A stretch of DNA of 64,000 nucleotides. Origin: JAGRGG01 sp965217265. Its GTDB lineage: Bacteria; Pseudomonadota; Alphaproteobacteria; Geminicoccales; Geminicoccaceae. The stretch's first letter is position 1; every line of letters starts with the position of its first letter. Location of the stretch: contig CBDCHP010000011.1 of the NCBI GenBank assembly GCA_965217265.1, positions 372,001-436,000 of the forward strand, in the 5' to 3' direction. Shown in pieces: positions 25,933-33,954 of this stretch. Under the pieces are notes generated by a model. That model saw nothing but the letters and a program-made list of their open reading frames with translations. It searched no databases and had not been told where the DNA came from. The position numbers and the translations under genes are program-made.

Positions 25933-28452
25933 TCATAAGGCGACCTTCAAGCCGGCGAGCACCGCGAACGGCGAGGCATCGCCGCCGCGCATCGCGGCCG
26001 CCTTGCGCGCGGCGGGCGGGCGCTTTCGCTCCGGCCGGCGGCGCGCGAGCCGCAGGCCCTCCCCGTCCAGCCGCGCCTTGAAGCCCAAGGCCGGCATGAC
26101 CGCGAGCAGTTCGTCGCGCTTCAGGCCGGCGCTCGCGGCGAGATCGGCCGGAAACGCCTGCGCCGCGCCGGGGTCGTTCGAGCGCGCGAGGCCGCGCAGG
26201 GCGGCGGCGAGGCGCTCGGCGACGTCGACGCGCAGCGCCAAGGCGTCGAGCGGCACGAAGCCCAGCGCCTCGGCCCAGGCCGGATCGGCGATCTCGCCGC
26301 CCCGTAGGACGGTGCGGCCGGGCGGCGGCAGGACGGGCCCCGCCTTCGTTTTCAAGGCATAGAGGAGGGCCAGCGCCTCGATCGCGGCCGGTTTGAGCAG
26401 GGCCGGTAGATAGAGGCGGATCAGCCCGAAGCGCACGCCCAGGCGCGCCAACGCCTTGCGCCCGGCATCGTTCAGGCCGGCGATACCGTCCTCGACCTCC
26501 CCGCGCGGCACGGTGCCCAGGCCCTCGACGAGCCGGTACGCGACGCCGCGCGCCGCACCCGGCAATTCGGCCCCGGCCGCGGCGCTCGCCAGCGCCCGCA
26601 AGGGGCCGACGCGCCGATCCAGCCACGCCCCGACGAACCGTTCCAGCCGCTCGCCCACGGCCGCCGCCGCCCGCTCGGGCAGTTCGTCGCTCTTGACGAG
26701 CGTCACCTTCAAGCGCAGGTGCGCGTCGCCGCGGCCCAAGCGCGCCACCGGCGCGCCGCCGTGGCGCACCTCGAAGCCCTCGACCGCGAACGCCGCGTCG
26801 GGTGCCTGCACCAGTTCGCCGGCGACGCGGGCCAAGGCACCCGCGGCGGCGCGGCGGGCGGCAGCGGCGAGCAGCCGGCCGTCGGCCCCCTCCGGGCGCT
26901 CGTCGAGGCTGAAGACGAGGCCTCGCATCCGGCCGACCGGCTCGCCGTCGGCGACGACGACGCCGTCCGGGTCGACCGAGGCGTCGAGTTCGCCCTTCTC
27001 GCGCAAGGCCCGCATCAGGATCGCCGTGCGCCGGTCGACGAACTTCTGCGTTAGCCGCTCGTGCAGGGCGTCGGAGAGCCTGTCCTCGACGCTTCGGGTC
27101 TGCCCTTGCCAGTGGCCTGGGTCGACGAGCCACGTCTCGCGGTGGGCCAAGTAGGTCAGCGTTCGCGTGTGGGCGATGCGGCCGACCAGCGTCTCGATGT
27201 CGCCGTCGACCCGATCGACGGCGGCGAGCATCCGCCCCATCCAGTCGTTCGGCAGCCGGCCTTTGCCCTCGGTGAGGAAGCGGTAGACCGCGTGCAGCAG
27301 GTGGACGTGCGCGTCGCTGAGCGTCTTCCTGAAGTCGGGGATCTGGCAGACCTGCCAGAGGAGGCGGACCCGCGCCTCGCCCGAGGCCTTGGCGCGCACC
27401 TCGTCGCGGCGGGCGAGCGCGCCCAAGGAGCGGTCGTCGAGCGCGTCGCGCACCTTGACGAGCCCCGCGTGCGGCGGGGCCTGGTCCAAACTGGCGCCCA
27501 ACCGCTCCAGGCTCCTGAAATCGAGGTCGGAGGATCGCCAGCGCAGGCGTTTTAGGGGCGCGAAGGTGTGGTTCTCGACCGCCTCGACCACCTTCGCGTC
27601 GATCTCGCCGCAGGCGTTGGTTGTGCCGAACGTGCCGTCCGCCATGTGGCGCCCGGCCCGGCCGGCGATCTGGCCGATCTCGGGCGGCGTCAGCGCCCGG
27701 CGCTCGACGCCGTCGAACTTGGTGAGGTCGGCGAACGCGACGTGGGCCAAGTCCATGTTGAGGCCCATGCCGATCGCGTCGGTCGCGACCAGTTGCTCGA
27801 CCTCGCCCGACTGGAACAGTTCGACCTGGGCGTTGCGCGTCCGCGGGCTCAACGCCCCCAGGACTACGGCCGTGCCGCCCTTCTGCCGCCGCACGGCCTC
27901 GGCCAGCGTGTAGACGTCGGTCGCGGAGAAGGCGACGATCGCCGAGCGCCGCGGCAGGCGGTGCAGCTTTTGCGGCCCCGTGTAGCTCAAGATCGAGAAG
28001 CGCGGCCGGGTGACGATCTCGGCCCTCGGGATCAGCTCCTTCAACAAGGGCCGGATCGTGTCGGAGCCGAGGAACACCGTCTCGGCGTAGCCGCGGGCGT
28101 TGAGCAGGCGGTCGGTGAAGATGTGGCCGCGCTCGCGATCGGCGCAGAGCTGGATCTCGTCGACCGCCATGAAGGCGACCTCGCGCGAGAGCGGCATCGC
28201 CTCGACGGTGGCGACGACGTAGGGCGCACCCTCGCGGCCGATCTTCTCCTCGCCGGTGAACAAGGCCACCTTGTCCGCACCCTTGAGCGCCACGATGCGA
28301 TCGTAGATCTCGCGCGCCAAGAGCCGCAGCGGAAAGCCGATCATGCCGCTCTCGTGCGCCAGCATTCGCTCGACGGCGAAGTGGGTCTTGCCGGTGTTGG
28401 TCGGGCCAAGCACGGCGAGCACGCGCGACGTGAGGAGGGACTCTCGCGTCAT
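25933..28452 (-). CDS. SUV3/MgpS-like superfamily 2 RNA helicase
   Basis: An 839-residue helicase from ATG 28452. Walker A is VLGPTNTGKTHFAV near residue 15, motif II is FMAVDEIQLCAD, motif III-VI stretches include VAFSATDVYTL and the QIAGRAGRHMADG arginine finger. This layout is that of mitochondrial SUV3, the degradosome helicase, and its alphaproteobacterial relatives. Beyond about residue 500 the sequence is alanine/arginine-rich and weakly conserved. The S4-domain gene follows at once, which fits a shared role in RNA metabolism. Confidence 0.88.
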   Translation of the reverse strand: MTRESLLTSRVLAVLGPTNTGKTHFAVERMLAHESGMIGFPLRLLAREIYDRIVALKGADKVALFTGEEKIGREGAPYVVATVEAMPLSREVAFMAVDEIQLCADRERGHIFTDRLLNARGYAETVFLGSDTIRPLLKELIPRAEIVTRPRFSILSYTGPQKLHRLPRRSAIVAFSATDVYTLAEAVRRQKGGTAVVLGALSPRTRNAQVELFQSGEVEQLVATDAIGMGLNMDLAHVAFADLTKFDGVERRALTPPEIGQIAGRAGRHMADGTFGTTNACGEIDAKVVEAVENHTFAPLKRLRWRSSDLDFRSLERLGASLDQAPPHAGLVKVRDALDDRSLGALARRDEVRAKASGEARVRLLWQVCQIPDFRKTLSDAHVHLLHAVYRFLTEGKGRLPNDWMGRMLAAVDRVDGDIETLVGRIAHTRTLTYLAHRETWLVDPGHWQGQTRSVEDRLSDALHERLTQKFVDRRTAILMRALREKGELDASVDPDGVVVADGEPVGRMRGLVFSLDERPEGADGRLLAAAARRAAAGALARVAGELVQAPDAAFAVEGFEVRHGGAPVARLGRGDAHLRLKVTLVKSDELPERAAAAVGERLERFVGAWLDRRVGPLRALASAAAGAELPGAARGVAYRLVEGLGTVPRGEVEDGIAGLNDAGRKALARLGVRFGLIRLYLPALLKPAAIEALALLYALKTKAGPVLPPPGRTVLRGGEIADPAWAEALGFVPLDALALRVDVAERLAAALRGLARSNDPGAAQAFPADLAASAGLKRDELLAVMPALGFKARLDGEGLRLARRRPERKRPPAARKAAAMRGGDASPFAVLAGLKVAL

Positions 28453-28581
28453 GCGCCATGATGTGCGCGATCGGTCGCGGGCTTGCAAGGGCTTGAAGAC
28501 GACGGGCGTAGCCTTGGATGGTCTTGCGGCGCGATTTCGCCAACCTTACCTGAGCGCTGCCCGTAACAACCCGAAGACGAA

Positions 28582-30471
28582 ATGCTTATGAGCGCGACGC
28601 CGCAGCCGTTCGAAGCCGAGGTCGCCCGCGTCCTCGATCTGGTCATCAACTCGCTCTACAAGGAGCGCGACATCTTCCTGCGCGAGCTGGTGTCGAACGC
28701 GGCCGACGCCTGCGATAAGCTGCGCTACCGCTCCCTGAGCGAGCCGGAGCTGCTCGGCCAGGACCCCGACCTCAAGATCGAGATCCACCTCGACGCCAAG
28801 GCCGGCGTCCTGACCGTGAAAGACAACGGCATCGGCATGGACGCCGACGACCTGCGCGAGAATTTGGGCACGATCGCCCGCTCGGGCACCGCCCGCTTCA
28901 TCGAGGCGATGGCCCCTGACAGCCAAGCCGACCTCGGCCTGATCGGCCAGTTCGGCGTCGGCTTCTACGCCGTCTTCATGGTGGCCGACCGCGTCGTCGT
29001 CGTCTCGCGCAAGGCCGGCGACGACGACGCCCACGCCTGGGCCTCCGACGGCAAGTCGGGCTTCACCGTCGTCGAGGCCGAGCACCCCCACCCGCGCGGC
29101 ACCTCGGTCGTCCTGCACTTGAAGGACGACGCCAAGGCCGAGTTCACCGAGGCCAAGCTGCGCCAGATCGTGCGGCACTACTCCGACCACGTCGCCCTGC
29201 CGATCCTGCTCTCGGTGACGCCCAAGGAGGGCGAGGCGAAGGAGCCCGAGCAGATCAACACGGCCTCGGCCCTGTGGACCCGCCCCAAAGGTGAGATCAC
29301 CGACGAGGGGTATGAGGAGTTCTACCACCACGTCGCGCACGCCTTCGACGCGCCGTTCGCCCGCCTCCACTTCACCGCCGAGGGCAACCTCACCTACACG
29401 GCCCTCCTCTTCGTCCCCAGCGAGCGCCCGTTCGACCTGTTCGACCCCAAGCGCGGCCACAAGGTGAAGCTCTACGTCAAGCGGGTCTTCATCAGCGATT
29501 CGGTCGAGGGGCTCCTGCCGCGCTACCTGCGCTTCGTCGCCGGCATCGTCGACAGCGAGGACCTGACGCTCAACGTCAGCCGCGAGACCCTGCAGCACGG
29601 CGCCGTCGTCGGCCGGATGCGCCGCGTCCTCGTCAAGCGCCTCTTGGACGAGATCGCCCGTCGCGCCAACGCCGAGGACGGCGCCGACGCCTACGCCGCC
29701 TTCTGGGAGAACTTCGGCGCCGTCTTGAAGGAGGGGCTCTACGAGGATGGCGAGAACCGGCCGAAACTGCTCGAACTCGCCCGCTTCAAGAGCACGGGGA
29801 GCGACGCGCTCACCGACCTCAAAAGCTACGTCGGCCGGATGAAGGCGGGCCAGGACGCGATCCTCTACATCTCGGGCGAGCGCGCCGCCGCCCTTCGCAC
29901 CAGCCCGCAACTCGAAGCCGCCCGCGCCAAGGGGGTCGAGGTGCTGCTGCTCGACGACGCCGTCGACGATTTTTGGGTCGAGACCGTCGGCGACTTCGAG
30001 GGCAAGCCGTTCAAGTCGCTGACCAAGGGGGGCATCGACCTTTCCACCCTCGCCGACGTCGAGGCGCCCGAGGCCGAGGCGCCGCCCGCCGGCCTCGACG
30101 CGCTCGTCGCCCGGATCAAGGCGGCGCTGGGCGACGAGGTCGCCGACGTGCGCGCCTCGTCCCGCCTGCGCGAGAGCGCCGTCTGCCTCGTCGCCGAGGA
30201 CCACGGCATGGATCTGCGCCTGGAACGCCTGATGCGCCAGCACGGCCAAGTCGAAACCCTCGGCCGCCGCGTCTTAGAGATCAACCCGACCCACCCCCTC
30301 GTCCGCGAGATGGCCGGGCGCGCCTCGGCCGACGGTGGGACCGACGGTCGAGACCTTGACGACCTCGCCCGCCTCCTCCTCGACCAGGCCCGCGTCGTCG
30401 AGGGCGAACCCCTCCCCGACCCCGGCGCCTTCTCCCGCCGGATGAGCGCTTGGCTGGCGAAGGGGGTGTAG
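28582..30471 (+). CDS. htpG: molecular chaperone HtpG (Hsp90)
   Basis: A 629-residue chaperone of normal length. The GHKL ATPase domain has ELVSNAADACDKLRY, VKDNGIGMDADDL, GTIARSGTARF and GQFGVGFYAVF. The middle domain has LYVKRVFISD and the C-terminal dimerisation domain ends at the window's stop at 30471. A second in-frame ATG is six bases after the first. It is divergent from the SUV3-like gene. A palindromic half element begins immediately after the stop, and the last 45 bases of the gene recur at 31454. Confidence 0.95.
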   Translation: MLMSATPQPFEAEVARVLDLVINSLYKERDIFLRELVSNAADACDKLRYRSLSEPELLGQDPDLKIEIHLDAKAGVLTVKDNGIGMDADDLRENLGTIARSGTARFIEAMAPDSQADLGLIGQFGVGFYAVFMVADRVVVVSRKAGDDDAHAWASDGKSGFTVVEAEHPHPRGTSVVLHLKDDAKAEFTEAKLRQIVRHYSDHVALPILLSVTPKEGEAKEPEQINTASALWTRPKGEITDEGYEEFYHHVAHAFDAPFARLHFTAEGNLTYTALLFVPSERPFDLFDPKRGHKVKLYVKRVFISDSVEGLLPRYLRFVAGIVDSEDLTLNVSRETLQHGAVVGRMRRVLVKRLLDEIARRANAEDGADAYAAFWENFGAVLKEGLYEDGENRPKLLELARFKSTGSDALTDLKSYVGRMKAGQDAILYISGERAAALRTSPQLEAARAKGVEVLLLDDAVDDFWVETVGDFEGKPFKSLTKGGIDLSTLADVEAPEAEAPPAGLDALVARIKAALGDEVADVRASSRLRESAVCLVAEDHGMDLRLERLMRQHGQVETLGRRVLEINPTHPLVREMAGRASADGGTDGRDLDDLARLLLDQARVVEGEPLPDPGAFSRRMSAWLAKGV

Positions 30472-30473
30472 GA

Positions 30474-30577
30474 GAACGCTCGCGCGTGCGCTGCCGCGCG
30501 GGCTTTTTTCTTCTTTTTTAATTTTGGTCGGGGATGGCTTCGGCGTCAGGGCCTTTCGAACGTGCCGCCGGTCGGCC
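30474..30577 (+). repeat. palindromic element, half copy 5
   Basis: The left half only: GAACGCTCGCGCGTGCGCTG, GCGGGCTTTTTTCTTC and TTTTGGTCGGGGATGGCTTC, then the core ends in CGTCAGGG and joins sequence that is not the right arm. That junction sequence (GTGCCGCCGGTCGGCCCGCA) closely matches the tail of an antitoxin-like relic next to half copy 6. The terminator-like arm directly follows htpG. Confidence 0.75.
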
Positions 30578-30584
30578 CGCACAG

Positions 30585-30640
30585 GCCGGCGCGCCCGGCG
30601 AGACCGACCGGGGCGTCGAGGCTGAACTTGTCGATCTTAT
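30585..30640 (-). pseudogene. fragment of a HigA-like antitoxin gene
   Basis: Read on the minus strand it encodes KIDKFSLDAPVGLAGRA, nearly the same as KIDKFGLEALVELAGRA in the intact XRE protein at 31515. Only about 17 codons survive, with no start or stop, so it is a relic. It sits between half copy 5 and the BrnT-like gene. Confidence 0.6.
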
Positions 30641-30677
30641 AGAGGCATTCGTATGGACAAATTCACAGCAAAGCCCT

Positions 30678-30989
30678 ATGCTCATCCATGACATTCGGGG
30701 ATTCGACTGGGACGAGGGCAACCGGGAGAAATGCCAGAAGCACGGCGTGTCGCTCGCGGAGATCGAGGCGTTGCTGGCGACCCCTGGCCTTCCCGTCGGC
30801 CCGGACGTGAAGCACTCGGTCGGTGAAACTCGGTTCGTAGCTATGGGCAGGAATGAGGCCAAAAGGCCCTTGTTCGTGGTGTTCACCTTTCGGGCACGCG
30901 GCGGCGCTTTGTTGCTTCGCCCGTTGAGCGCCCGCTACATGCACGCGAAGGAGGCGGCGAGATATGAGCAGGAAGATCCCCGGATTTAA
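30678..30989 (+). CDS. BrnT-type toxin
   Basis: A 103-residue protein, typical length for BrnT. The N-terminus IRGFDWDEGNREKCQKHGVS and the C-terminal RPLSARYMHAKEAARYE match the RelE-like BrnT fold, a ribonuclease that inhibits translation. ATG 30678 is chosen because it starts the family homology; the ribosome site is weak. It overlaps the antitoxin gene by 26 bases, a coupled toxin-first order as in brnTA. It sits inside a region full of toxin-antitoxin relics, but this pair looks intact. Confidence 0.82.
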   Translation: MLIHDIRGFDWDEGNREKCQKHGVSLAEIEALLATPGLPVGPDVKHSVGETRFVAMGRNEAKRPLFVVFTFRARGGALLLRPLSARYMHAKEAARYEQEDPRI

Positions 30990-31242
30990 GTCCGACGAGG
31001 AAGCGGAGGCGTTCTTAGAGCAAGGCGACCTGTCGGACTACATCGGCGCCGAGAATTTCGCGCGGGCGACGTTCGAGTTCTTGCCGAAAGATACCAAGAT
31101 CAATCTGCGCGTGCCGCGCCCGTTGCTGGAAGCCGTCAAACAGCAGGCGCGGCACGAGGGCATGTCCTATCAGAAATACATCCGGCGGGTGCTGGAACAG
31201 TCGGTCGGCCCGTCCGGGCAAACGCCGTCCACGCCCGCCTGA
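30964..31242 (+). CDS. CopG/BrnA-type antitoxin
   Basis: A 92-residue protein. FKSDEEAEAFLEQGDLSDYI at the N-terminus is the part that binds the partner toxin in CopG_antitoxin proteins, and INLRVPRPLLEAVKQQARHE followed by SYQKYIRRVLEQ forms a ribbon-helix-helix DNA-binding domain. It should bind and neutralise the BrnT-type toxin and repress the operon. Its ATG lies inside the toxin gene. Confidence 0.8.
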   Translation: MSRKIPGFKSDEEAEAFLEQGDLSDYIGAENFARATFEFLPKDTKINLRVPRPLLEAVKQQARHEGMSYQKYIRRVLEQSVGPSGQTPSTPA

Positions 31243-31258
31243 AGCAGCCTTGACAAAG

Positions 31259-31370
31259 ATGTTTCAGCCATCGCCGACGACGACCCTGCCTGCGCGCACT
31301 CCTTCACGCGCGAACCGTGCTGATCGAGCGCATCCTTCACGGCGCCCGCGATATCGAGGGCATGTTCTGA
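31259..31370 (+). pseudogene. relic of a ParE-family toxin gene
   Basis: Two short stretches in different frames look like the start and end of a ParE toxin. DVSAIADDDPA (from 31259) resembles the early helix, and VLIERILHGARDIEGMF (31317-31367) with TGA at 31368 is the typical ParE C-terminus. The middle is lost and the frame is broken, so no protein is made. It follows the CopG-type antitoxin gene directly. Confidence 0.6.
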
Positions 31371-31377
31371 GGCGGCG

Positions 31378-31450
31378 ATGAAACGCGACGAATTCCGCGT
31401 CGGGCAAGAGTTCGCCTGCGGCGAAGGCCGCTGGCGCTGCACCGACGTCG
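31378..31450 (+). pseudogene. 5' fragment of a small conserved gene (KRDEFxxGxxF type)
   Basis: The frame opens with MKRDEFRVGQEFACGEGRWR and CTDVG, resembling the start of a small conserved protein often found next to toxin-antitoxin genes. After about 24 codons it runs into the copy of the htpG tail, so it is truncated. I do not know the function of the intact family. Confidence 0.5.
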
Positions 31451-31453
31451 GCC

Positions 31454-31507
31454 GTCTTCTCCCGCCGGATGAGCGCCTGGCTGGCGAGGGCGGTGTAGGC
31501 GAACGCT
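31454..31507 (+). repeat. duplicate of the htpG 3' end
   Basis: 54 bases match 30427-30480 (the last 45 bases of htpG plus 9 following) with about five mismatches. The copy keeps the frame of RRMSAWLA but has no htpG upstream of it. With the original it brackets the BrnT-type module and relics as a direct repeat about 1.03 kb apart. Confidence 0.85.
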
Positions 31508-31514
31508 TCGGCGC

Positions 31515-31823
31515 TCACGCCGCCTTGGCGACCTCCATCCGCACGGCGAGCCCCGCGCGTCCGGCGAGTTCGACCAGGGCTTCGAGGCCGAACTTGTCGA
31601 TCTTGCCGCGCAGGAGGTCGCTCAGCCGCGGCTGCGTCACCCCGAGCCGCCCGGCCGCCTTCGCCTGCGTCAGGCCCCACGCGCGCACCTCCTGCTCGAT
31701 CGCGATCATCAGGCCCGCGCGCAGCTTCATCCCGGCCGCCGCCCGCGCCGTGTCCTCGATCGCGTCCCACACGCTCTCGAAGCCCGCCGCCCCGATCGTG
31801 TCCGCGCCTTCTCTCATACCCAT
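31515..31823 (-). CDS. XRE-family HigA-type antitoxin
   Basis: A 102-residue protein. Residues 30-80 form a helix-turn-helix: EQEVRAWGLTQAKAAGRLGV, then TQPRLSDLLRGKIDKFGLE. This is the HTH of HigA-like antitoxins that repress their own operon. Its ATG overlaps the toxin stop codon (TAATG at 31821-31825), the usual toxin-first coupling, but the partner toxin here is truncated. It may persist as an orphan antitoxin. Confidence 0.82.
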   Translation of the reverse strand: MGMREGADTIGAAGFESVWDAIEDTARAAAGMKLRAGLMIAIEQEVRAWGLTQAKAAGRLGVTQPRLSDLLRGKIDKFGLEALVELAGRAGLAVRMEVAKAA

Positions 31824-31960
31824 TATCCTTCTCCTTCTTGCCGCCGCAGCGCCCGTAACCTAGCACCGGCCAAGTCCAAATCGCGCTTCTCAGTTCGCTG
31901 CGTCTTCTTCTGAAAAGCGTGCAGCACGTACACCGCCGTTTCGATCCGCGCGACGTAGAG
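31823..31960 (-). pseudogene. truncated HigB-type toxin (Gp49-like), 3' part
   Basis: The C-terminal part of a HigB toxin: VLYVARIETAVYVLHAFQKK, then TQRTEKRDLDLAGARLRAL. The usual first half of about 60 residues is missing because half copy 6 of the palindromic element begins at 31959-31961. A short open frame continues through the element but encodes only element sequence. The toxin is almost certainly inactive. Confidence 0.78.
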
Positions 31961-32045
31961 AACGCTCATGCGTGCGCTGCCGCGCAGGCTTTTTCTCTTC
32001 TTTTTATAACTTTGGCCGAGGCTGACTTCGGCGTCGGTGCCCTTC
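31959..32045 (+). repeat. palindromic element, half copy 6
   Basis: The left half: GAACGCTCATGCGTGCGCTG, CAGGCTTTTTCTCTTC, TTTGGCCGAGGCTGACTTC, then it joins the end of an antitoxin-like relic. The break point in the core and the downstream neighbour are the same as in half copy 5, so the two derive from one ancestral rearrangement. Confidence 0.72.
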
Positions 32046-32133
32046 AATCGTGCCGCCAATCAGCCCGCACGAAGCCGCGCAGTACCGCGTTGATCCAGCT
32101 CTGCCAGCCGCGCCCACCCTGCTTGAAATACTT
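32044..32133 (-). pseudogene. relic of a BrnA-like antitoxin, C-terminus
   Basis: The minus strand reads KYFKQGGRGWQSWINAVLRG then FVRADWRHD and a stop at 32044-32046. This resembles the ribbon-helix-helix C-terminus (GWQxxINAVLR) of BrnA/DUF4415 antitoxins. The N-terminal part is missing where the AT-rich segment begins at about 32135. Confidence 0.6.
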
Positions 32134-32169
32134 CTAGCAAAATTGCTCTGATTTATAGAATATCTTTTG

Positions 32170-33102
32170 TCATTTAGTCTTTGAGAAGAAGCTAGCTCTG
32201 TCGATGTTTTTATGTAAGTCGTAATGAATTAAGTATTTGTTGTAAAAATTGTATTTTATTTTGTCTGTATACAAACCATATTCGAAATAATCGAAGCATA
32301 TTTCTGCTGCAATAGATTGAAAATCTTTGTCGTAGCAATCTTGCAAGATTTTTATATTTGTTGATGGAAAACTATTTTTAAAATGACGATTATAGTAAGG
32401 TTGAAAATGCCTTATTAGTGCTGCTTCGTACAATGATACTAGTTCATTTTCAGTTGTATTAGAGAGTTTATCTAATCCCATTGATATACGTTTGACAATC
32501 TCAGATTCTTCTATGTTCTGGGCAAAAGGATTCATATGGCTAAATAGCCGATGTTCTGCTAGCTCTAGCAAAATTAGCTCTAAACGATGCCTGTGTTTTA
32601 CACCTGAAAGTGCAATTCTTTGTAGCGTCTCATGTTTTTTTAGTCGATCTATAGCGTTTCTTTTACCATCATTGCCATAAGCTTGTCCGATATATTTGAT
32701 TTCAAATGGTAAAGGAGAAGATTGGATCACTAGCTTTGTGATAATTTGGTCATCGGTAGGGCATCTTTTTTCTCCAATGCTATTTTCAACAAAACTACAG
32801 TCGGAGCAGGTAACAAATTTAAAGCCATCTGGAATTGGGAAACGAACGACTTCATTTATTCTATTATCAATCGAAATTGTAAAACACAGATCATTGTTAT
32901 CCTCAAAAATATCTATGGTACTAATTATAGGCGTTTCACCAATTATATATATGTGACAATTATCTGTGACATGCTTGATTCTTTCTATAGCTTGATCATT
33001 GTAAATGGCATCTGCGGGCAAAAAAGCATAGCTGTCAGCGTGTATACACAATGTGTGCTCAATCATATTTACGTTGCCATGAAATAGATTTTTATCTTTC
33101 AT
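32170..33102 (-). CDS. AT-rich hypothetical protein with GIY-YIG-like nuclease motifs
   Basis: A 310-residue protein in DNA far richer in A+T than anything else in the window, with codons such as AAA, ATT and TAT throughout; this marks recent foreign origin. I do not recognise a named family. The second half contains FEIKYIGQAYG, then AIDRLKKHETLQRI, and later YEAALIRHFQPYYN. The YIG, the Arg/His helix, and the Glu...Pro-x-x-Asn stretch occur in the order and style of GIY-YIG nucleases, but the GIY strand itself is not clear. A CxxC (TCSDC) and CP pair near residues 98-113 could bind metal. It lies alone beside toxin-antitoxin relics, a context typical of defence genes. Role is inferred. Confidence 0.6.
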   Translation of the reverse strand: MKDKNLFHGNVNMIEHTLCIHADSYAFLPADAIYNDQAIERIKHVTDNCHIYIIGETPIISTIDIFEDNNDLCFTISIDNRINEVVRFPIPDGFKFVTCSDCSFVENSIGEKRCPTDDQIITKLVIQSSPLPFEIKYIGQAYGNDGKRNAIDRLKKHETLQRIALSGVKHRHRLELILLELAEHRLFSHMNPFAQNIEESEIVKRISMGLDKLSNTTENELVSLYEAALIRHFQPYYNRHFKNSFPSTNIKILQDCYDKDFQSIAAEICFDYFEYGLYTDKIKYNFYNKYLIHYDLHKNIDRASFFSKTK

Positions 33103-33134
33103 TATCTACTCAAGTATTGGAAGATCAGAGCTTG

Positions 33135-33278
33135 GCCACCCCTGGACCCCCGATCGAGTCGGGGGTGACAGGTTGAGGCAGTTTGAGTCGTCGTGCGCTG
33201 TGCTAGTCCAGGCAAAGCCAATGCGTCCCAACCAGCACCATTTGTCACCTCCGACTCGATCGGGGATCCAGGGTGGCA
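33135..33278. repeat. second palindromic family, copy A
   Basis: Left end CCACCCCTGGACCCCCGATC ... GAGTCGGGGGTGACA and right end TGTCACCTCCGACTCGATCG ... GGATCCAGGGTGGCA are inverted repeats about 35 bp long around an unrelated middle. A second copy is at 42149. It lies between the AT-rich gene and half copy 7. A repeat of this GATCGAGTCGGGG type is common in alphaproteobacterial genomes. Confidence 0.75.
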
Positions 33279-33316
33279 GGGCTCCTTCGTTCCCCAACAG
33301 TCTATCGCTCTTCCTC

Positions 33317-33370
33317 AAAAACAAAAAAGAGAAAAAGAAGCCCGCGCGGCGAGCGCACACGCAGCGTTCT
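33317..33370 (-). repeat. palindromic element, half copy 7 (right arm)
   Basis: Only the right arm remains: AAAAACAAAAAAGAGAAAAA, then GCGCGGCGAGCGCACACGCA and GCGTTCT. It ends at the TGA of the Uma2 gene. Read on the minus strand it is a GC stem with a U-run, placed to terminate that gene. Confidence 0.75.
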
Positions 33371-33954
33371 CACCCCCCGTGACGGTCGAGCGAGCGAAAG
33401 AAGGCCTCGACCGTCAAATCCAGGCCCGGCGGGTCGAGGCGGAAGGGGCCGGCGGCGAGGATGCGGGTGTCGATGGCCTCGCCCCGCCTGCTGTGCACGA
33501 TGACGCGCCGGCCGACGGGGTCGACCATGAGGTAGTGTTGGATCGTCGGGACACGAAAATAGCCGGCGAGCTTCAGGCCGGTGTCGACCGAGCGGGTGCC
33601 GGGCGAAAAGACTTCGACCACGATCAGCGGCGTATCGACGGTGACGGTGTCGAGGCTTGCGGGCGCGTCGCACTGGACGACGGCGTCGGGTTCGTAGGCG
33701 GTGGTATCATCGACCACGACCGTCATCCCGTCGGGGAACACGGCACAGTTGAGCCCCGCCGCCTGCACGGCGTCGTCGAGCGCACGCTCGCTATCACGCT
33801 TGACGAATGCGTGCCGGCCGCGTTCGGGCGACATGGCGACGACTTCGCCGGCGACCAGCTCGTAGCGCCCGCCCTCCGGACGGTCTTCCGCCCAGGCAAG
33901 AAACGTCTCGACGGTCATCCGTCGCAGCGGCTGGGACGACACCGTTGCCTCCAT
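33370..33954 (-). CDS. Uma2-family (DUF820) putative restriction-endonuclease-fold protein
   Basis: A 194-residue protein from ATG 33954; an in-frame GTG at 33981 would add nine residues. It matches the Uma2 family: MTVETFLAWAED at the start, RYELVAGEVVAMSP, YEPDAVVQCD, then TPLIVVEVFSPGTRSVD and KLAGYFRVPTIQHYLMVDP. The D...ExV pair (EPDAVV and VVEVFSP) is the PD-(D/E)xK-like active-site pattern. Biological role in the host is unknown; these genes multiply in cyanobacteria and some proteobacteria. A paralogue is at 39635. Confidence 0.85.
   Translation of the reverse strand: MEATVSSQPLRRMTVETFLAWAEDRPEGGRYELVAGEVVAMSPERGRHAFVKRDSERALDDAVQAAGLNCAVFPDGMTVVVDDTTAYEPDAVVQCDAPASLDTVTVDTPLIVVEVFSPGTRSVDTGLKLAGYFRVPTIQHYLMVDPVGRRVIVHSRRGEAIDTRILAAGPFRLDPPGLDLTVEAFFRSLDRHGG

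Noticed and set aside
25919..28543. A second long minus-strand frame overlapping the SUV3-like helicase
   Set aside because: It is the neighbouring frame of the same gene; the helicase motifs are only in the frame given.
28546..30249. A 567-residue minus-strand frame opposite htpG
   Set aside because: It is antisense to htpG, which has complete Hsp90 motifs.
30534..30677. A longer start for the BrnT-type toxin
   Set aside because: The extra residues come from half element and HigA-fragment DNA; family homology begins at ATG 30678.
33135..33278. A CRISPR-like repeat
   Set aside because: There are only two inverted copies here and one more pair 9 kb away; no spacer array or cas gene.
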